From an uncultured Bacteroidota bacterium (GTDB lineage: Bacteria > Bacteroidota > Bacteroidia > Bacteroidales > P3): 34,313 nt of DNA. The stretch lies in contig CACZRR010000068.1 of assembly GCA_902783595.1 (NCBI GenBank), positions 1 through 34,313 on the forward strand. The letters run 5' to 3'. Shown in pieces: positions 8,961 through 17,088 of the stretch. A model generated the notes under the pieces. The model was not told the DNA's origin, ran no database searches, and saw only the letters and a program-made list of their open reading frames with translations. The translations under genes were made by a program, and so were the position numbers. Position 1 is the first letter of the stretch. The number at the start of each line of letters is the position of its first letter.

Positions 8961-9776
8961 TCAGACGATTAAAGCGTGACGGTAGGTATGCAGGCCCTTC
9001 ATCGCGGCATTGCCCAGCGATGTGTGCTGTCCTGTGTATAGCGACGCCGTGGGGAAATAGGGTTGCAGACGTGCAAAAATATCGCGGTCTACGTCGCCGC
9101 ACAGCAACATCTCGCACCCTTCGTCGGCGAGGCCATAGGCACGTAGCATCTCCACCACAAGGTATATGGCTTGTTCCTTCGAAGAAAAGGAGAGGCGGTT
9201 GCCAAAGATGTAATGTCCCCCCTTCGTCGCTGCCATATCGATGCCGTTGCGGTCCCACCGCAGCATTAGCGTAGCATGTTGCTTTCCGGCGCGTTGCAAC
9301 AGCCTGTCGGCCATTGCCACATGCTGGTTAGTCACCACGATGCCCGGCAGCGCCACCTTGAATGCTGTCACCAGCCGCTCGTCGGATGAGAATAACGACA
9401 CCGCATTCAGACGTGTACTCTCGGCAGAGAGTAGTGATGTGGCTGTGCCACCTACGGCGCGCAGGTAGCTACGTCCTGCCGCTGGGTCGTAGAGCTCTTT
9501 AGGCACCCACACGGCGGCATCAGCCGTCAAGAGCAGTGTCATGCGGGAATAGCCCACCAGCGGTATCCCCACCGAGGCAAAAAATTCTTTCACGTCGCTC
9601 ATCACCTGCGTCATCGTTGCCGCGTGGCGGCCATGAGCACGACCTACGGAGAGCAGCGTGCCCTGAGCGTCCTGCACGGCATAGGCGAAACCGTCAGCCA
9701 ACAATTCCAACGCCAGCGAACAGCTGGCGTGGCGTGATGCATCAGTCGCAGAGATGTAGATGTCGCTATTGTACAT
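8961..9776 (-). CDS. DUF3822 family protein
   Basis: 271 residues, cytosolic, no signal peptide or membrane segment. The overall pattern (short strands such as SCSLALELLADGFAYAVQD, then ATLMLRWDRNGIDMAATKGGHYIFGNRLSF) matches the DUF3822 family found beside rsmD throughout Bacteroidetes. The function is not established. The conserved synteny hints at a role tied to ribosome or RNA metabolism, but this is inference only. Confidence 0.75.
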   Translation of the reverse strand: MYNSDIYISATDASRHASCSLALELLADGFAYAVQDAQGTLLSVGRAHGRHAATMTQVMSDVKEFFASVGIPLVGYSRMTLLLTADAAVWVPKELYDPAAGRSYLRAVGGTATSLLSAESTRLNAVSLFSSDERLVTAFKVALPGIVVTNQHVAMADRLLQRAGKQHATLMLRWDRNGIDMAATKGGHYIFGNRLSFSSKEQAIYLVVEMLRAYGLADEGCEMLLCGDVDRDIFARLQPYFPTASLYTGQHTSLGNAAMKGLHTYRHALIV

Positions 9777-9802
9777 CGTTGCGCAGGTAGCGAGGCGTGT
9801 TT

Positions 9803-10501
9803 TTATTCGAAGTTACCGTCGGTGACAGCCTGTGTCATATCACCCACTTTCCATCCCGCATAACGTCCCGGGACCTCGTTGATCTCGGCGACCTTGTTGA
9901 TGCGAAGCTGATTATCCATATCACTCAGCAGCACATCGAGAGACACCTGGCACTCGAACACAGGAACCAGAAAACCGCTCTTCTCCAACATTCCCGCGCG
10001 CAATTCAAACTCCTCCTGCGAGCCCTTGGGATAGGGCACATAGCGCAGTGCAGCTATCTCCTCGTCGGTGAGCTGACGCTTGTGACCGTTGGCGTCGGTG
10101 GTAGGCAGCTTGCCATCCTCGCGCAGCTTTGCGATGGGGTTCACAAGCACCTCGACACGGGAAATGTATCCCTGCTTCACAGCCTCAGTCTCAGGTATCT
10201 CGTTGATATCAACGTCGGCGGGGATGCGGTCATGGTTCACCACCTTGCTGACCACCTTCATGCTGTCCTCGTTCATCAGACGGTTGAGAAGCGTGTCGAA
10301 GCTGCCACAGTAGGTGCCGTAGGTGACCTTATAGGCCTCCTCGAGGGTGCGGATAGACTTGAGCTTCTCGGCGCAGGCATCGCGACGTTTAGTATATTCA
10401 TTGTCGAAACGCACAGGTTTCATGATGCTGTCGTACAGCACATAAGCCAGGCCGACAATAACGACGGCCAACACAATCTGAACAATAGTTCTGGTCTTCA
10501 T
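9803..10501 (-). CDS. Membrane-anchored hypothetical protein
   Basis: 232 residues. One N-terminal transmembrane helix (about 7-25, TIVQIVLAVVIVGLAYVLY) is followed by a polar, partly coiled-coil domain outside the membrane (RFDNEYTKRRDACAEKLKSIRTLEEAYKVTYG). The anchor plus the following amphipathic helix resembles a pseudopilin layout, but there is no clear prepilin peptidase site. I do not recognise a named family with confidence. It is first in the leftward run with DUF3822 and rsmD, and a -7 promoter element lies 41 bases upstream. Confidence 0.75.
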   Translation of the reverse strand: MKTRTIVQIVLAVVIVGLAYVLYDSIMKPVRFDNEYTKRRDACAEKLKSIRTLEEAYKVTYGTYCGSFDTLLNRLMNEDSMKVVSKVVNHDRIPADVDINEIPETEAVKQGYISRVEVLVNPIAKLREDGKLPTTDANGHKRQLTDEEIAALRYVPYPKGSQEEFELRAGMLEKSGFLVPVFECQVSLDVLLSDMDNQLRINKVAEINEVPGRYAGWKVGDMTQAVTDGNFE

Positions 10502-10541
10502 ATTGATACTTTTTTGTTGATTACACAGTAAGAAATCGGCT

Positions 10542-10550
10542 GCAAAAATA
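10542..10550 (-). promoter_or_regulatory. -7 element for the leftward run
   Basis: On the minus strand this reads TATTTTTGC, a full match to the Bacteroidetes -7 consensus TAnnTTTG, 41 bases ahead of the ATG at 10501. No clear -33 TTTG is seen at 19-21 bases upstream, so the call rests on the -7 and its position. Confidence 0.45.
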
Positions 10551-10670
10551 CGAAGAATTTTCTAAACTGCTGTATTTTTTTCTATTTTTTATGACTGGGA
10601 GGCTGGGGGTTGAAGAAGATTTTCCCATTGGAGAGGGCAATAATAAAGAGCTTTTGTGGTTGATGGGGAT

Positions 10671-11198
10671 ATGAGAGGAGGCTGTGCTGATCTTTTCGTC
10701 ACCTTTTTCAAGGTAGGCACCTTCACCATTGGAGGGGGGTACGCCATGATACCGCTGATGCAGCGCGAGGTGGTGGAGCGTCGGCAGTGGGCGACGGCGG
10801 AGGAGTTTCTCGACATGGTGAGTGTAGCGCAGGCGATGCCCGGGGTGTTTGCGGTGAATATGGCAACGATGGTGGGCTATCGGCGACGGGGCGTGGGCGG
10901 CAGTGTGGCGGCCATCGTGGGATGTGTGCTGATGCCGGTGATACTCATCATAGCATTGGCCATGGGCATCGGCCGGGTGAGCGGAAATAGTGTGCTGGAG
11001 CACCTCTTCATGGGCATACGTCCCGCCGTAGTGGCACTGATGGTGGTGCCCGTCGTCACGCTGGCGAAGGCTGCGGGGGTATCCTGGCGAACGTGCTGGA
11101 TTCCGGTGGTATGCGCGCTGGCGGTGTGGCTGGCGGGGGTGAGTCCTCTGGTGGTGATCATCGTGGCCGCCGCGGTTGGTTTATTACAGACAAAATAG
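10671..11198 (+). CDS. Chromate transporter, first half (short-chain CHR)
   Basis: About 175 residues from the ATG at 10671; a GTG at 10656 would add five residues, but the ATG has GGGG just upstream and matches the usual family start. The signature FFKVGTFTIGGGYAMIPLMQREVV near the N-terminus and VAQAMPGVFAVNMATMVGY further on define the CHR domain, here with about 5-6 helices. Full-length ChrA has two such domains in one chain; here they are separate genes 19 bases apart, implying a heterodimer. Chromate efflux is the family role, but sulfate-like or other anions are possible. Confidence 0.9.
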   Translation: MRGGCADLFVTFFKVGTFTIGGGYAMIPLMQREVVERRQWATAEEFLDMVSVAQAMPGVFAVNMATMVGYRRRGVGGSVAAIVGCVLMPVILIIALAMGIGRVSGNSVLEHLFMGIRPAVVALMVVPVVTLAKAAGVSWRTCWIPVVCALAVWLAGVSPLVVIIVAAAVGLLQTK

Positions 11199-11217
11199 CA
11201 GGACAACAATAAACGCC

Positions 11218-11790
11218 ATGCTTTTCTTCCGGCTTTTCTACACCTTTTTGCTCATCGGAGCTTTCACCTTTGGCGGAGGCTACTCAATGGTGGCCATGAT
11301 AGAAGACGAGGTAGTGACGAAGCAGGGCTGGATGACGTTGGAGGGATTCACCGACCTGCTGGCTATCAGCCAGATGACGCCAGGCCCCATAGGCATCAAT
11401 ACGGCCACTTTTGCAGGCTACCAGGCCGCTGTGGCGTCGGGATTGGGGGTATGGGGTGCCGTAGTCGCTGCACTGGTGGCCAGTGTAGCTGTGGTGCTGG
11501 TACCTGTGGTGCTGATGGTGCTGGTGAGCGGCGGTATGGAGCGCTGGCGGCGGCATCCCCGCGTCGCGAAAGTACTCGCGGCAGTAAGGCTGGCGGTGGT
11601 GGGTCTCATCGCGGCGGCAGCGCTGAGCCTGATGACGGCGGATAATTTTGGTGTTCCGGCGCTGACGCAGCGTTTCGTGGTCTCCGTGACGATATTCGCC
11701 GCAGTCTTCGTGCTTAACTGGCGTTATAAAGTAAGCCCCATCGTGCTCCTCCTTGCGGCGGGGGCGGTGGGACTTATTGTAGGGGCTTAG
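11218..11790 (+). CDS. Chromate transporter, second half (short-chain CHR)
   Basis: About 190 residues from the ATG at 11218, preceded by AGGA. In-frame sequence upstream overlaps the previous gene and is not family-like. It repeats the CHR signature (FYTFLLIGAFTFGGGYSMVAMIEDE) and the second motif (AISQMTPGPIGINTATFAGY). It is clearly paralogous to the preceding gene, consistent with a two-subunit antiparallel transporter. It converges on the Spy-like gene with a 7-base gap and no obvious terminator. Confidence 0.9.
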   Translation: MLFFRLFYTFLLIGAFTFGGGYSMVAMIEDEVVTKQGWMTLEGFTDLLAISQMTPGPIGINTATFAGYQAAVASGLGVWGAVVAALVASVAVVLVPVVLMVLVSGGMERWRRHPRVAKVLAAVRLAVVGLIAAAALSLMTADNFGVPALTQRFVVSVTIFAAVFVLNWRYKVSPIVLLLAAGAVGLIVGA

Positions 11791-11797
11791 AAGAGGG

Positions 11798-12268
11798 TTA
11801 TCTGGCGGCGGGGCGCTTCACCTTTTCTAATTTCCTCTCCCCTTTTTCCATCATACGTTCTTTGTGGCGTTTGGCCAAACGCTCGGAGAGATGTTTGCGC
11901 TGATCGGGTTTCAGCACCTGGTTGATGCGGGTCTTTGTGATGTACATCTCGCGCGAGATGAGGCTCTGCAGCCGTGCTTCGCGGTCGAAAAGGGGGAAGA
12001 TCTCCTTCGAGCGGTCCTCGTCAAGGTTCATGAGGCTGCCGATGCTGTCGCGGACTTGCTCCTGCTGCTTGCGTAGGTGATCCACCCTTTCCTGCGATTC
12101 CTTGGAGATGTTATCTATCTTCCGTTTCTGATCGGAGGAAAGGTCGTCGACAAGGCGGGTGATATCCTGCGGACATTCGCGAGGCTGTTGACGTTCATGC
12201 ATGGGCTGCTGGGCAGAGAGAGAGCAGGCAAGGAGAAATCCTAAGGTCAAAAAAGCAATATGTTTCAT
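11798..12268 (-). CDS. Spy/CpxP-like periplasmic protein
   Basis: 156 residues. Residues 1-19 are a signal peptide (MKHIAFLTLGFLLACSLSAQ). The mature part is nearly all charged helix: DDLSSDQKRKIDNISKESQERVDHL, then IFPLFDREARLQSLISREMYITK, then QVLKPDQRKHLSERLAKRH. This matches the helical hairpin of Spy/CpxP/CnrX proteins (periplasmic chaperones or metal sensors). There is no perfect LTxxQ motif. It is last in a run after an ECF sigma factor and its presumed anti-sigma, an arrangement in which such proteins often act as stress sensor or target. Function inferred. Confidence 0.65.
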   Translation of the reverse strand: MKHIAFLTLGFLLACSLSAQQPMHERQQPRECPQDITRLVDDLSSDQKRKIDNISKESQERVDHLRKQQEQVRDSIGSLMNLDEDRSKEIFPLFDREARLQSLISREMYITKTRINQVLKPDQRKHLSERLAKRHKERMMEKGERKLEKVKRPAAR

Positions 12269-12272
12269 TTTG

Positions 12273-12314
12273 AAGATGTATGATTTATAAATTACGTTTT
12301 AGGTTTTCAGTGTT
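12273..12314. repeat. Degenerate 7-bp periodic array
   Basis: Read in steps of seven, the sequence gives AAGATGT, ATGATTT, ATAAATT, ACGTTTT, AGGTTTT, CAGTGTT. By hand count, 23 of 35 positions match the base seven further on. It fills the gap between the anti-sigma stop and the Spy-like start. Confidence 0.5.
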
Positions 12315-12318
12315 ATGA

Positions 12319-12645
12319 TTATTCGTACTTTTCTGCAAAGAATTCATACGGGTCAGTAGCCAACGACTCGATGGGTGCATAATTGTCATAGTCGGTTACC
12401 TGAGCGATCATATCGGAGATGCGGGCATCGGAGGCGCTGGAGGTCTGTCTGTTGACCACAAGAAGGGCGATGGCGGCGGCAGCGACTACAGCGGCACCTC
12501 CCGCCACACGACGCAGCACAAAACTGACACGTCGGGGACGCAGATAGGGATGACGGCGTACCTGCTCCATCACACCGTCGACGACATCGACGGTGTGATG
12601 GTAGTTCTGGTGGGATAGGTGTTGTAGTTGTTCTTCGATATTCAT
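12319..12645 (-). CDS. Probable anti-sigma factor, single-pass membrane protein
   Basis: 108 residues. The cytosolic N-terminus (about 1-45, MNIEEQLQHLSHQNYHHTVD, then MEQVRRHPYLRPRR) is followed by one transmembrane helix (about 48-66, AGGAAVVAAAAIALLVV) and a short periplasmic tail. It overlaps the ECF sigma gene by four bases (ATGA), the classic sigma/anti-sigma coupling. No zinc-binding HxxxCxxC motif is present, so it would bind the sigma by another surface. The call is from context, size and topology. Confidence 0.6.
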   Translation of the reverse strand: MNIEEQLQHLSHQNYHHTVDVVDGVMEQVRRHPYLRPRRVSFVLRRVAGGAAVVAAAAIALLVVNRQTSSASDARISDMIAQVTDYDNYAPIESLATDPYEFFAEKYE

Positions 12646-13175
12646 TGTTTAAGCATTTTCGCCAGGTTCTTTTTGGCGCGGAAGATGAGCGATTCCACCT
12701 TACTGAGAGAGCATCCCATAACCTCGGCAATCTGCAGGTAGGAGAAATCCTCGAAGGTGTAGAGCACGAGGGCTGTACGCTGCTCATCCTTCAGGCGACC
12801 AATGGCGTCACGCAGAGCATCGAGTTGCTCGCGGCGGATGATCTGTTGTTCTACATTGAGATCGCCACTGGGCATCTCGGGATGTCGCTCGCTGTCATCG
12901 GCACTGACGGTGCGGCGTTCTCGGGTAAGTGCCTTGCAGACCGTATTGACGGTGATGCGGTAGATGAAAGAACTCAACTTGGAATCAAACCTGAAACGCG
13001 GTAGCGCGGTATAGAGCTCCACAAACACCTGCTGTGTCACCTCTTCAACATCAAGGCGGCGACCACAGAGTTTATAGGTCAGGTTGGCTACAATCTGCTG
13101 GTATTCACGCACTATCAAGGCATACTTCTCCGTATCGCCAGCCAAGATCTGCTCCACTATCTGCTTGTCGTCCAC
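12642..13175 (-). CDS. ECF-type RNA polymerase sigma factor
   Basis: 177 residues. Region 2 (about 20-85) reads YALIVREYQQIVANLTYKL, then VEEVTQQVFVELYTALPRF and LSSFIYRITVNTV. Region 4 (about 120-175) has LPxEQR-like LKDEQRTALVLYTFEDFSYL followed by the helix-turn-helix QIAEVMGCSLSKVESLIFRAKKNL. It directs RNA polymerase to a small stress regulon, probably including this operon. The start is GTG at 13175: no in-frame ATG lies nearby and the ECF N-terminus (DDKQIVEQILAGD) begins right after it. The 3' end overlaps the presumed anti-sigma by ATGA. Confidence 0.93.
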   Translation of the reverse strand: MDDKQIVEQILAGDTEKYALIVREYQQIVANLTYKLCGRRLDVEEVTQQVFVELYTALPRFRFDSKLSSFIYRITVNTVCKALTRERRTVSADDSERHPEMPSGDLNVEQQIIRREQLDALRDAIGRLKDEQRTALVLYTFEDFSYLQIAEVMGCSLSKVESLIFRAKKNLAKMLKQ

Positions 13176-13227
13176 AGGTCGGATTCGCTATTAAGTACTT
13201 GTTGATTGTATTTTATTGTAAAAAAAA

Positions 13228-13260
13228 ATCAAAAATCAGAATTCGTAATACTAAATTCCG
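13228..13260. repeat. 7-bp periodic array forming the hslR 3' end
   Basis: In sevens: ATCAAAA, ATCAGAA, TTCGTAA, TACTAAA, TTCCGA. It covers the last ten codons and stop of hslR (residues SEFSITNSDF), which lie beyond the conserved basic tail of the protein. The periodicity is moderate, strongest between the first two units. Confidence 0.4.
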
Positions 13261-13636
13261 ATTTGGCGCGCTCCATCTCACGACGGTCTCGTTTGGTGGG
13301 ACGTCCTATGCCACGGTCTCGTTTTTCAAAAGCATACTGACGCGCCATCTGGATGCGCTCATACTCCTCGGTGGGGGTACGGTCAATCATGAAACCCGCC
13401 ACCAGAGCGGCGCCAACGCGGTTGGCAGGGGTGGAGAGGACCTCTATCTGCTTGTGCAGCTGCTCAATATTGAGGGCATACCGCTCGCCTATCTTCACCT
13501 CGTGCGACGGCTTGAGCTGACGTCCCTTCTCCCCTGCCCCCTCAAGCAGGGTGACGCGACCGTTGAGGCAGGCATCAGCAGCCAACGAGCGGGTCTTGTA
13601 GAGGCGCACGGCCCAGAGGTACTTATCGAGGCGCAT
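13229..13636 (-). CDS. hslR: Hsp15-like S4-domain RNA-binding protein
   Basis: 135 residues. The S4 domain occupies about 1-65: MRLDKYLWAVRLYKTRSLAADAC, NGRVTLLEG, LKPSHEVKIG. A basic C-terminal arm (RGIGRPTKRDRREMERAK) follows, as in Hsp15, which rescues stalled 50S subunits carrying peptidyl-tRNA. The last ten residues (SEFSITNSDF) look like an added tail read from a low-complexity 7-bp repeat. The start is only 5 bases from the tonB stop, so it is likely co-transcribed with the Ton genes. Confidence 0.9.
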   Translation of the reverse strand: MRLDKYLWAVRLYKTRSLAADACLNGRVTLLEGAGEKGRQLKPSHEVKIGERYALNIEQLHKQIEVLSTPANRVGAALVAGFMIDRTPTEEYERIQMARQYAFEKRDRGIGRPTKRDRREMERAKSEFSITNSDF

Positions 13637-13641
13637 TAGGG

Positions 13642-14391
13642 TCAGATCTTGAAGAAATAGGTGATGGTACCCATCTGCTCTTCCAACGCTCTGTCGTCCT
13701 GGTTGAATCGGGCTTTGCGGGCAGCGTCAAGGGCCCAACGGATAAGCTCGTCATTAGTACTGTTGGATCCCTTGGGTTCGTATTCGGCACGCGTCACACG
13801 ACCGCGTTTGTCGACCCAAATGCGAACCACCACGGTGCCCTGCTGGTTGGAGTTATAGACAGGTTTGGGGAGACTCACCGCACTGCGTCCCGCCAGAGAG
13901 TAGCTGCCGCCAGGCACTCCACCCCTCACCGTATTACTACTGGAGGGGTCACCATTCAAGGCGCCCTGGTTACCGGCGTTACCGGTATTGCCATTGCCCT
14001 GGCCGTTATTTCTATTCCTGAGTTGATTGAAGCGGTCGGCCGTGGCTATGGCGTTCTGATTGATGCGTGGCTCCTCCTGCCTCACCTCTTCCTTATGGGT
14101 ATCAGTGGATGCGGGCACTCTGGCAGCACTCTGGCGCTGTGTGGCGCTGCGAGAAGGATGATGCGGTGCCGCCGCCTCCGTGCTACGTGGGGTGGCGGGA
14201 GCGGGCGTGTCACCTTGACCGCGAGTGGGCGAACCAAGGCTGATCTCAAAGCCCTCGGGAGGGTCCTTGGGGGGATGCTGCATCTCGTACTCCGCGGCGT
14301 CGAAGCGGTAGCCACTGATGAGAAGCATAGCGACAACGACAACAAGGGAGAGCAGAGCGGTGGCTATTACAGATGTCGTTTTGGGTGACAT
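13642..14391 (-). CDS. tonB: TonB-family energy transducer
   Basis: 249 residues. A cytosolic start (MSPKTTS) leads to one transmembrane helix (about 8-26). Next come a Pro/Ala/Ser-rich periplasmic spacer, an Asn/Gly-rich low-complexity stretch (NRNNGQGNGNTGNAGNQG) and a C-terminal TonB domain (about 172-249: KPVYNSNQQGTVVVRIWVD, RVTRAEYEP, WALDAARKARFN). It sits after exbB and exbD with 3-base spacing, so it forms the Ton motor that energises outer-membrane SusC-like or siderophore receptors. The short C-terminus also resembles TolA-like variants, so a Tol role cannot be excluded. Confidence 0.88.
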   Translation of the reverse strand: MSPKTTSVIATALLSLVVVVAMLLISGYRFDAAEYEMQHPPKDPPEGFEISLGSPTRGQGDTPAPATPRSTEAAAPHHPSRSATQRQSAARVPASTDTHKEEVRQEEPRINQNAIATADRFNQLRNRNNGQGNGNTGNAGNQGALNGDPSSSNTVRGGVPGGSYSLAGRSAVSLPKPVYNSNQQGTVVVRIWVDKRGRVTRAEYEPKGSNSTNDELIRWALDAARKARFNQDDRALEEQMGTITYFFKI

Positions 14392-14394
14392 AAT

Positions 14395-14805
14395 TCAACT
14401 TTTTGTTGCTAAGGTCACTTTATGTTTGCCGTCGGTAGCGGCATTGATCTGTTCTACAGCATCGAGCGTATAAACGATCTGCTCGACAGGGACCTCCTTG
14501 TCGGCACGCAAGACGATGGCGGCATCGGCAGGGCGCTCTGCCAGCGCGTCGGTGAGCACCTGCCGCAAGTCGGCAGCATCAAAGGGCTCTGTGCCAAGGT
14601 AGTAGGCGATAGGGTTGTAAGTGATATATACCGTAAGGTCCTGCTTCACCCGCGTGTCGCTACTACTCTCCGGGAGGTTGAGGGGGATCGCATTGGGACT
14701 GATGAGTGTCGAGGTGATCATGAAGAATATGAGCAACAGGAACACCAAATCGCTCATGCTCGACGATGAACTCTCAACGCTGATTTTGTTCTGAAGCTTG
14801 ATCAT
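14395..14805 (-). CDS. exbD: ExbD/TolR-family biopolymer transport protein
   Basis: 136 residues with one N-terminal transmembrane helix (about 18-38). The helix carries the conserved aspartate in SMSDLVFLLLIFFMITSTL, the proton-coupling residue of ExbD/TolR. The periplasmic part (INLPESSSDTR-like block, ADKEVPVEQIVYTLDAVEQ) fits the family. It works with ExbB as the proton-driven motor for TonB. Three bases separate it from tonB. The leader contains a 7-bp periodic array. Confidence 0.93.
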   Translation of the reverse strand: MIKLQNKISVESSSSSMSDLVFLLLIFFMITSTLISPNAIPLNLPESSSDTRVKQDLTVYITYNPIAYYLGTEPFDAADLRQVLTDALAERPADAAIVLRADKEVPVEQIVYTLDAVEQINAATDGKHKVTLATKS

Positions 14806-14813
14806 ATCTTAAT

Positions 14814-14845
14814 AAACGTAAATCGTATAACGTCAAACTTCAAAT
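14814..14845. repeat. 7-bp periodic array between exbB and exbD
   Basis: Successive units AAACGTA, AATCGTA, TAACGTC, AAACTTC, AAATCCT. By hand count, 20 of 30 positions match the base seven further on. It occupies the gap between the exbB stop and the exbD start. Confidence 0.6.
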
Positions 14846-14847
14846 CC

Positions 14848-15543
14848 TTATGCCGGCTCGTGGAGGAGGTCCATGAATTCGTTGGCACGCACTTCAAGGT
14901 CAAACACCACATTGTTGATGCGCGTCACCAACAGGTTGTATAGGAAATAGCATATAATACCCACAATTAGGCCACCAACGGTGGTAACCATGGCGGTGGA
15001 AATACCGCCGGAGAGGGTCTGTATACTGATATTGGTGCCCGCATTGGACATATCATGGAAGGCAGTGATCATGCCAGTTACGGTACCCAGGAAGCCGAGC
15101 ATGGGACCCAAGGAAGCTACGGTAGCCACCAGCGACACGCGCTTTTCAAGGCCCGCCACCTCCAATTTACCCTCATTCTCAATGGCTGCCTGGATATCGG
15201 GAAGCGGACGTCCGAGACGAGAGAAGCCCTTATTGATCATGCGCCCCAATGGGGTGTCGTTCTCTTTAGAGAGGTCACGGGCTCGCTCAAGATCCCCCTC
15301 ATGTACGTACTGTCGTATATTCTCCATGAAGACATTGTCTTCCTGCCCTTTCAAGGCTCGGCTGAGGGTGAGGTAACGCTCAATGAAGATATAAACGGCC
15401 AGCACCAGCAATAAGGCCAGGACGATCATAATCCAACCGCCGCTGACAGCCATCTGCCACAATGACAGAGAGGTGACGGCGTCGCTCTGCGTGGCGGCAT
15501 TCTCCGCAAGCGAATCAATTTGAACAATCTGTAAAAGATGCAT
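14848..15543 (-). CDS. exbB: MotA/TolQ/ExbB proton channel protein
   Basis: 231 residues with three transmembrane helices (about 28-52, 135-160 and 177-205). The large cytosolic loop after helix 1 contains FIERYLTLSRALKGQ. The family signature lies around SLVATVASLGPMLGFLGTVTGMITAF and ISTAMVTTVGGLIVGI, with the pore Thr residues in the last two helices. It is the stator of the Ton complex with ExbD. The order exbB-exbD-tonB on one strand is standard. Confidence 0.94.
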   Translation of the reverse strand: MHLLQIVQIDSLAENAATQSDAVTSLSLWQMAVSGGWIMIVLALLLVLAVYIFIERYLTLSRALKGQEDNVFMENIRQYVHEGDLERARDLSKENDTPLGRMINKGFSRLGRPLPDIQAAIENEGKLEVAGLEKRVSLVATVASLGPMLGFLGTVTGMITAFHDMSNAGTNISIQTLSGGISTAMVTTVGGLIVGIICYFLYNLLVTRINNVVFDLEVRANEFMDLLHEPA

Positions 15544-15549
15544 ATTTTT

Positions 15550-15600
15550 GAATTTAAAACTTAATACTTAGAATATAGAATTTAAGAATTAGAATCTTAA
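15550..15600. repeat. 7-bp periodic array between DUF5683 gene and exbB
   Basis: On the minus strand the units read TAAATTC, TATATTC, TAAGTAT, TAAGTTT, TAAATTC. By hand count, 26 of 43 positions match at lag seven. The array runs from just ahead of the exbB ATG into the last codons of the DUF5683 gene. Confidence 0.6.
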
Positions 15601-16152
15601 CGACATCGCCAACGAGGGCTGTAATCCATAGGGAGAAGGCTGCACACTGGGCAGCACATTCATGCTGATGTTATCGTCAATCTGAAAATCGTAGAGGTGG
15701 CCGAACACATAGGCGTCAAGAAGGTTGAGAGCATAGATGCCGGCGGCAATAACACTGTACAGCTGGAAATAGCGGTTGTAAGAGTTATAAAGACTGTAGA
15801 TATTCGATGTGGGATAACCGGCATAGTCCTGCATACGGGGCGTCCCGCCATGGTCGACACGATAGAGGTACTCATCGCGGAAGGTATCCATCTTGTCGTA
15901 GTTGTAATATATGAGATAGCCGACACCGGCGAGGAGACCATAGATGATGGGCACCTTCCAAGCCTGACCATTGTATACCTGACCGCCGCCAGGAATCAGC
16001 GACCACCGCAACGCTGTGCGTGGCGAGTGTTTCCCCTCTACTTCAACGGGCTTCCTCTTGCGACGCAGCATGCTGTCGCCATCCTGGGCATTGCCCTGCT
16101 GCATGCAAACCAGTAGCAGCACGCACACCAAGCCGCCAAGCCATCTCTTCAT
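15589..16152 (-). CDS. DUF5683 family exported/membrane protein
   Basis: 187 residues. Signal peptide or first helix at 1-22 (MKRWLGGLVCVLLLVCMQQGNA). The DUF5683 core follows: PRTALRWSLIPGGGQVYNGQAWKVPIIYG, then a membrane helix (LLAGVGYLIYYNYD) and a second one near ALNLLDAYVFGHLYDF. The family is found right after parB in many Bacteroidales; its role is unknown. The ten-base gap from parB suggests co-expression. The last codons merge into a 7-bp repeat. Confidence 0.82.
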   Translation of the reverse strand: MKRWLGGLVCVLLLVCMQQGNAQDGDSMLRRKRKPVEVEGKHSPRTALRWSLIPGGGQVYNGQAWKVPIIYGLLAGVGYLIYYNYDKMDTFRDEYLYRVDHGGTPRMQDYAGYPTSNIYSLYNSYNRYFQLYSVIAAGIYALNLLDAYVFGHLYDFQIDDNISMNVLPSVQPSPYGLQPSLAMSLRF

Positions 16153-16162
16153 CGCCCCCCCC

Positions 16163-17047
16163 CTATTCCCCTTCTAGCAGTGCGACGATACGGTCAAAAT
16201 CCTTATCGGAGTTGAAGTGGATAGTCAACGTCCCTCTGCCGCGCTGTGTCCGTTTGATATCCACGGTGGACTGCAGACGTGCCTTGAGGTCACGCACCAC
16301 GGCGCTATGACGCTCCGGAAGGATGCCACGTTTCTTCGTTGTAGGAACAACGGGTTTCTTTCGCGTATTCTGCACCAACTGCTCTGTCTGATGTACCGAC
16401 AACTGCCGCTCGATGATGCTATGAAGGATGTCGAGGTGCTGTTCCTCATCCTCCACATTAATGAGTGCGCGCGCGTGCGCCATACTTATTTTACCCTCTG
16501 TCAGCGCCGCCTGTGTCTCATCGGGTAGCGTCAGCAGGCGCAGGTAATTGGTGATGGTGGAACGATTCTTTCCCACACGTGCGCTGAGTTCCTCATGGGT
16601 GAGACGGCACTCCTCGATAAGCGCTTTGTAGGCCTGCGCCACCTCTATGGCGCCAAGATTCTCGCGCTGAATGTTCTCCACCAGCGCCATCTCCATCATC
16701 TGCGTGTCGGTGGCGGTACGTACATAGGCGGGGATTTCCTTGAGGCCCGCCATACGCGACGCACGCGTACGACGCTCTCCGGCGATGAGCTGGTAGCTGC
16801 CGTCGGGCATGCGACGCACCGTAACAGGACTGATGACGCCCTGCACCCTGATGGATTGCGCCAAATCCTCAAGAGCCTCATCGGCAAAAGCCTTACGGGG
16901 CTGGTAAGGGTTAGCGACGATGCGGTCGAGGGAAATAGACTCTACACCTTCGTGGGCCGGCGTGGTACCTTGCGCCACATCGATGTCAATATCGGGCAGT
17001 ATAGAGCCCAATCCACGGCCCAAACCTCCACTTTTCTTCTTGGTCAT
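16163..17047 (-). CDS. parB: Chromosome-partitioning protein ParB
   Basis: About 294 residues from the ATG at 17047. An upstream in-frame start at 17080 adds eleven non-conserved residues, while MTKKKSGGLGRGLGSILP is the normal family start. The N-terminal CTPase domain has the boxes ISLDRIVANPYQPRKAF, GVISPVTVRRM and LIAGERRTRASRMAG. The helix-turn-helix part is LTHEELSARVGKNRSTITNYLRLL, with ISMAHARAL after it. A C-terminal dimerisation region follows. ParB loads at parS sites and spreads to organise the origin with ParA. No parS site was recognised in the window. Confidence 0.96.
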   Translation of the reverse strand: MTKKKSGGLGRGLGSILPDIDIDVAQGTTPAHEGVESISLDRIVANPYQPRKAFADEALEDLAQSIRVQGVISPVTVRRMPDGSYQLIAGERRTRASRMAGLKEIPAYVRTATDTQMMEMALVENIQRENLGAIEVAQAYKALIEECRLTHEELSARVGKNRSTITNYLRLLTLPDETQAALTEGKISMAHARALINVEDEEQHLDILHSIIERQLSVHQTEQLVQNTRKKPVVPTTKKRGILPERHSAVVRDLKARLQSTVDIKRTQRGRGTLTIHFNSDKDFDRIVALLEGE

Positions 17048-17088
17048 AATGCTCTCTTTGTTGTCTGTTGGATGGCTCAAGTCAACGC

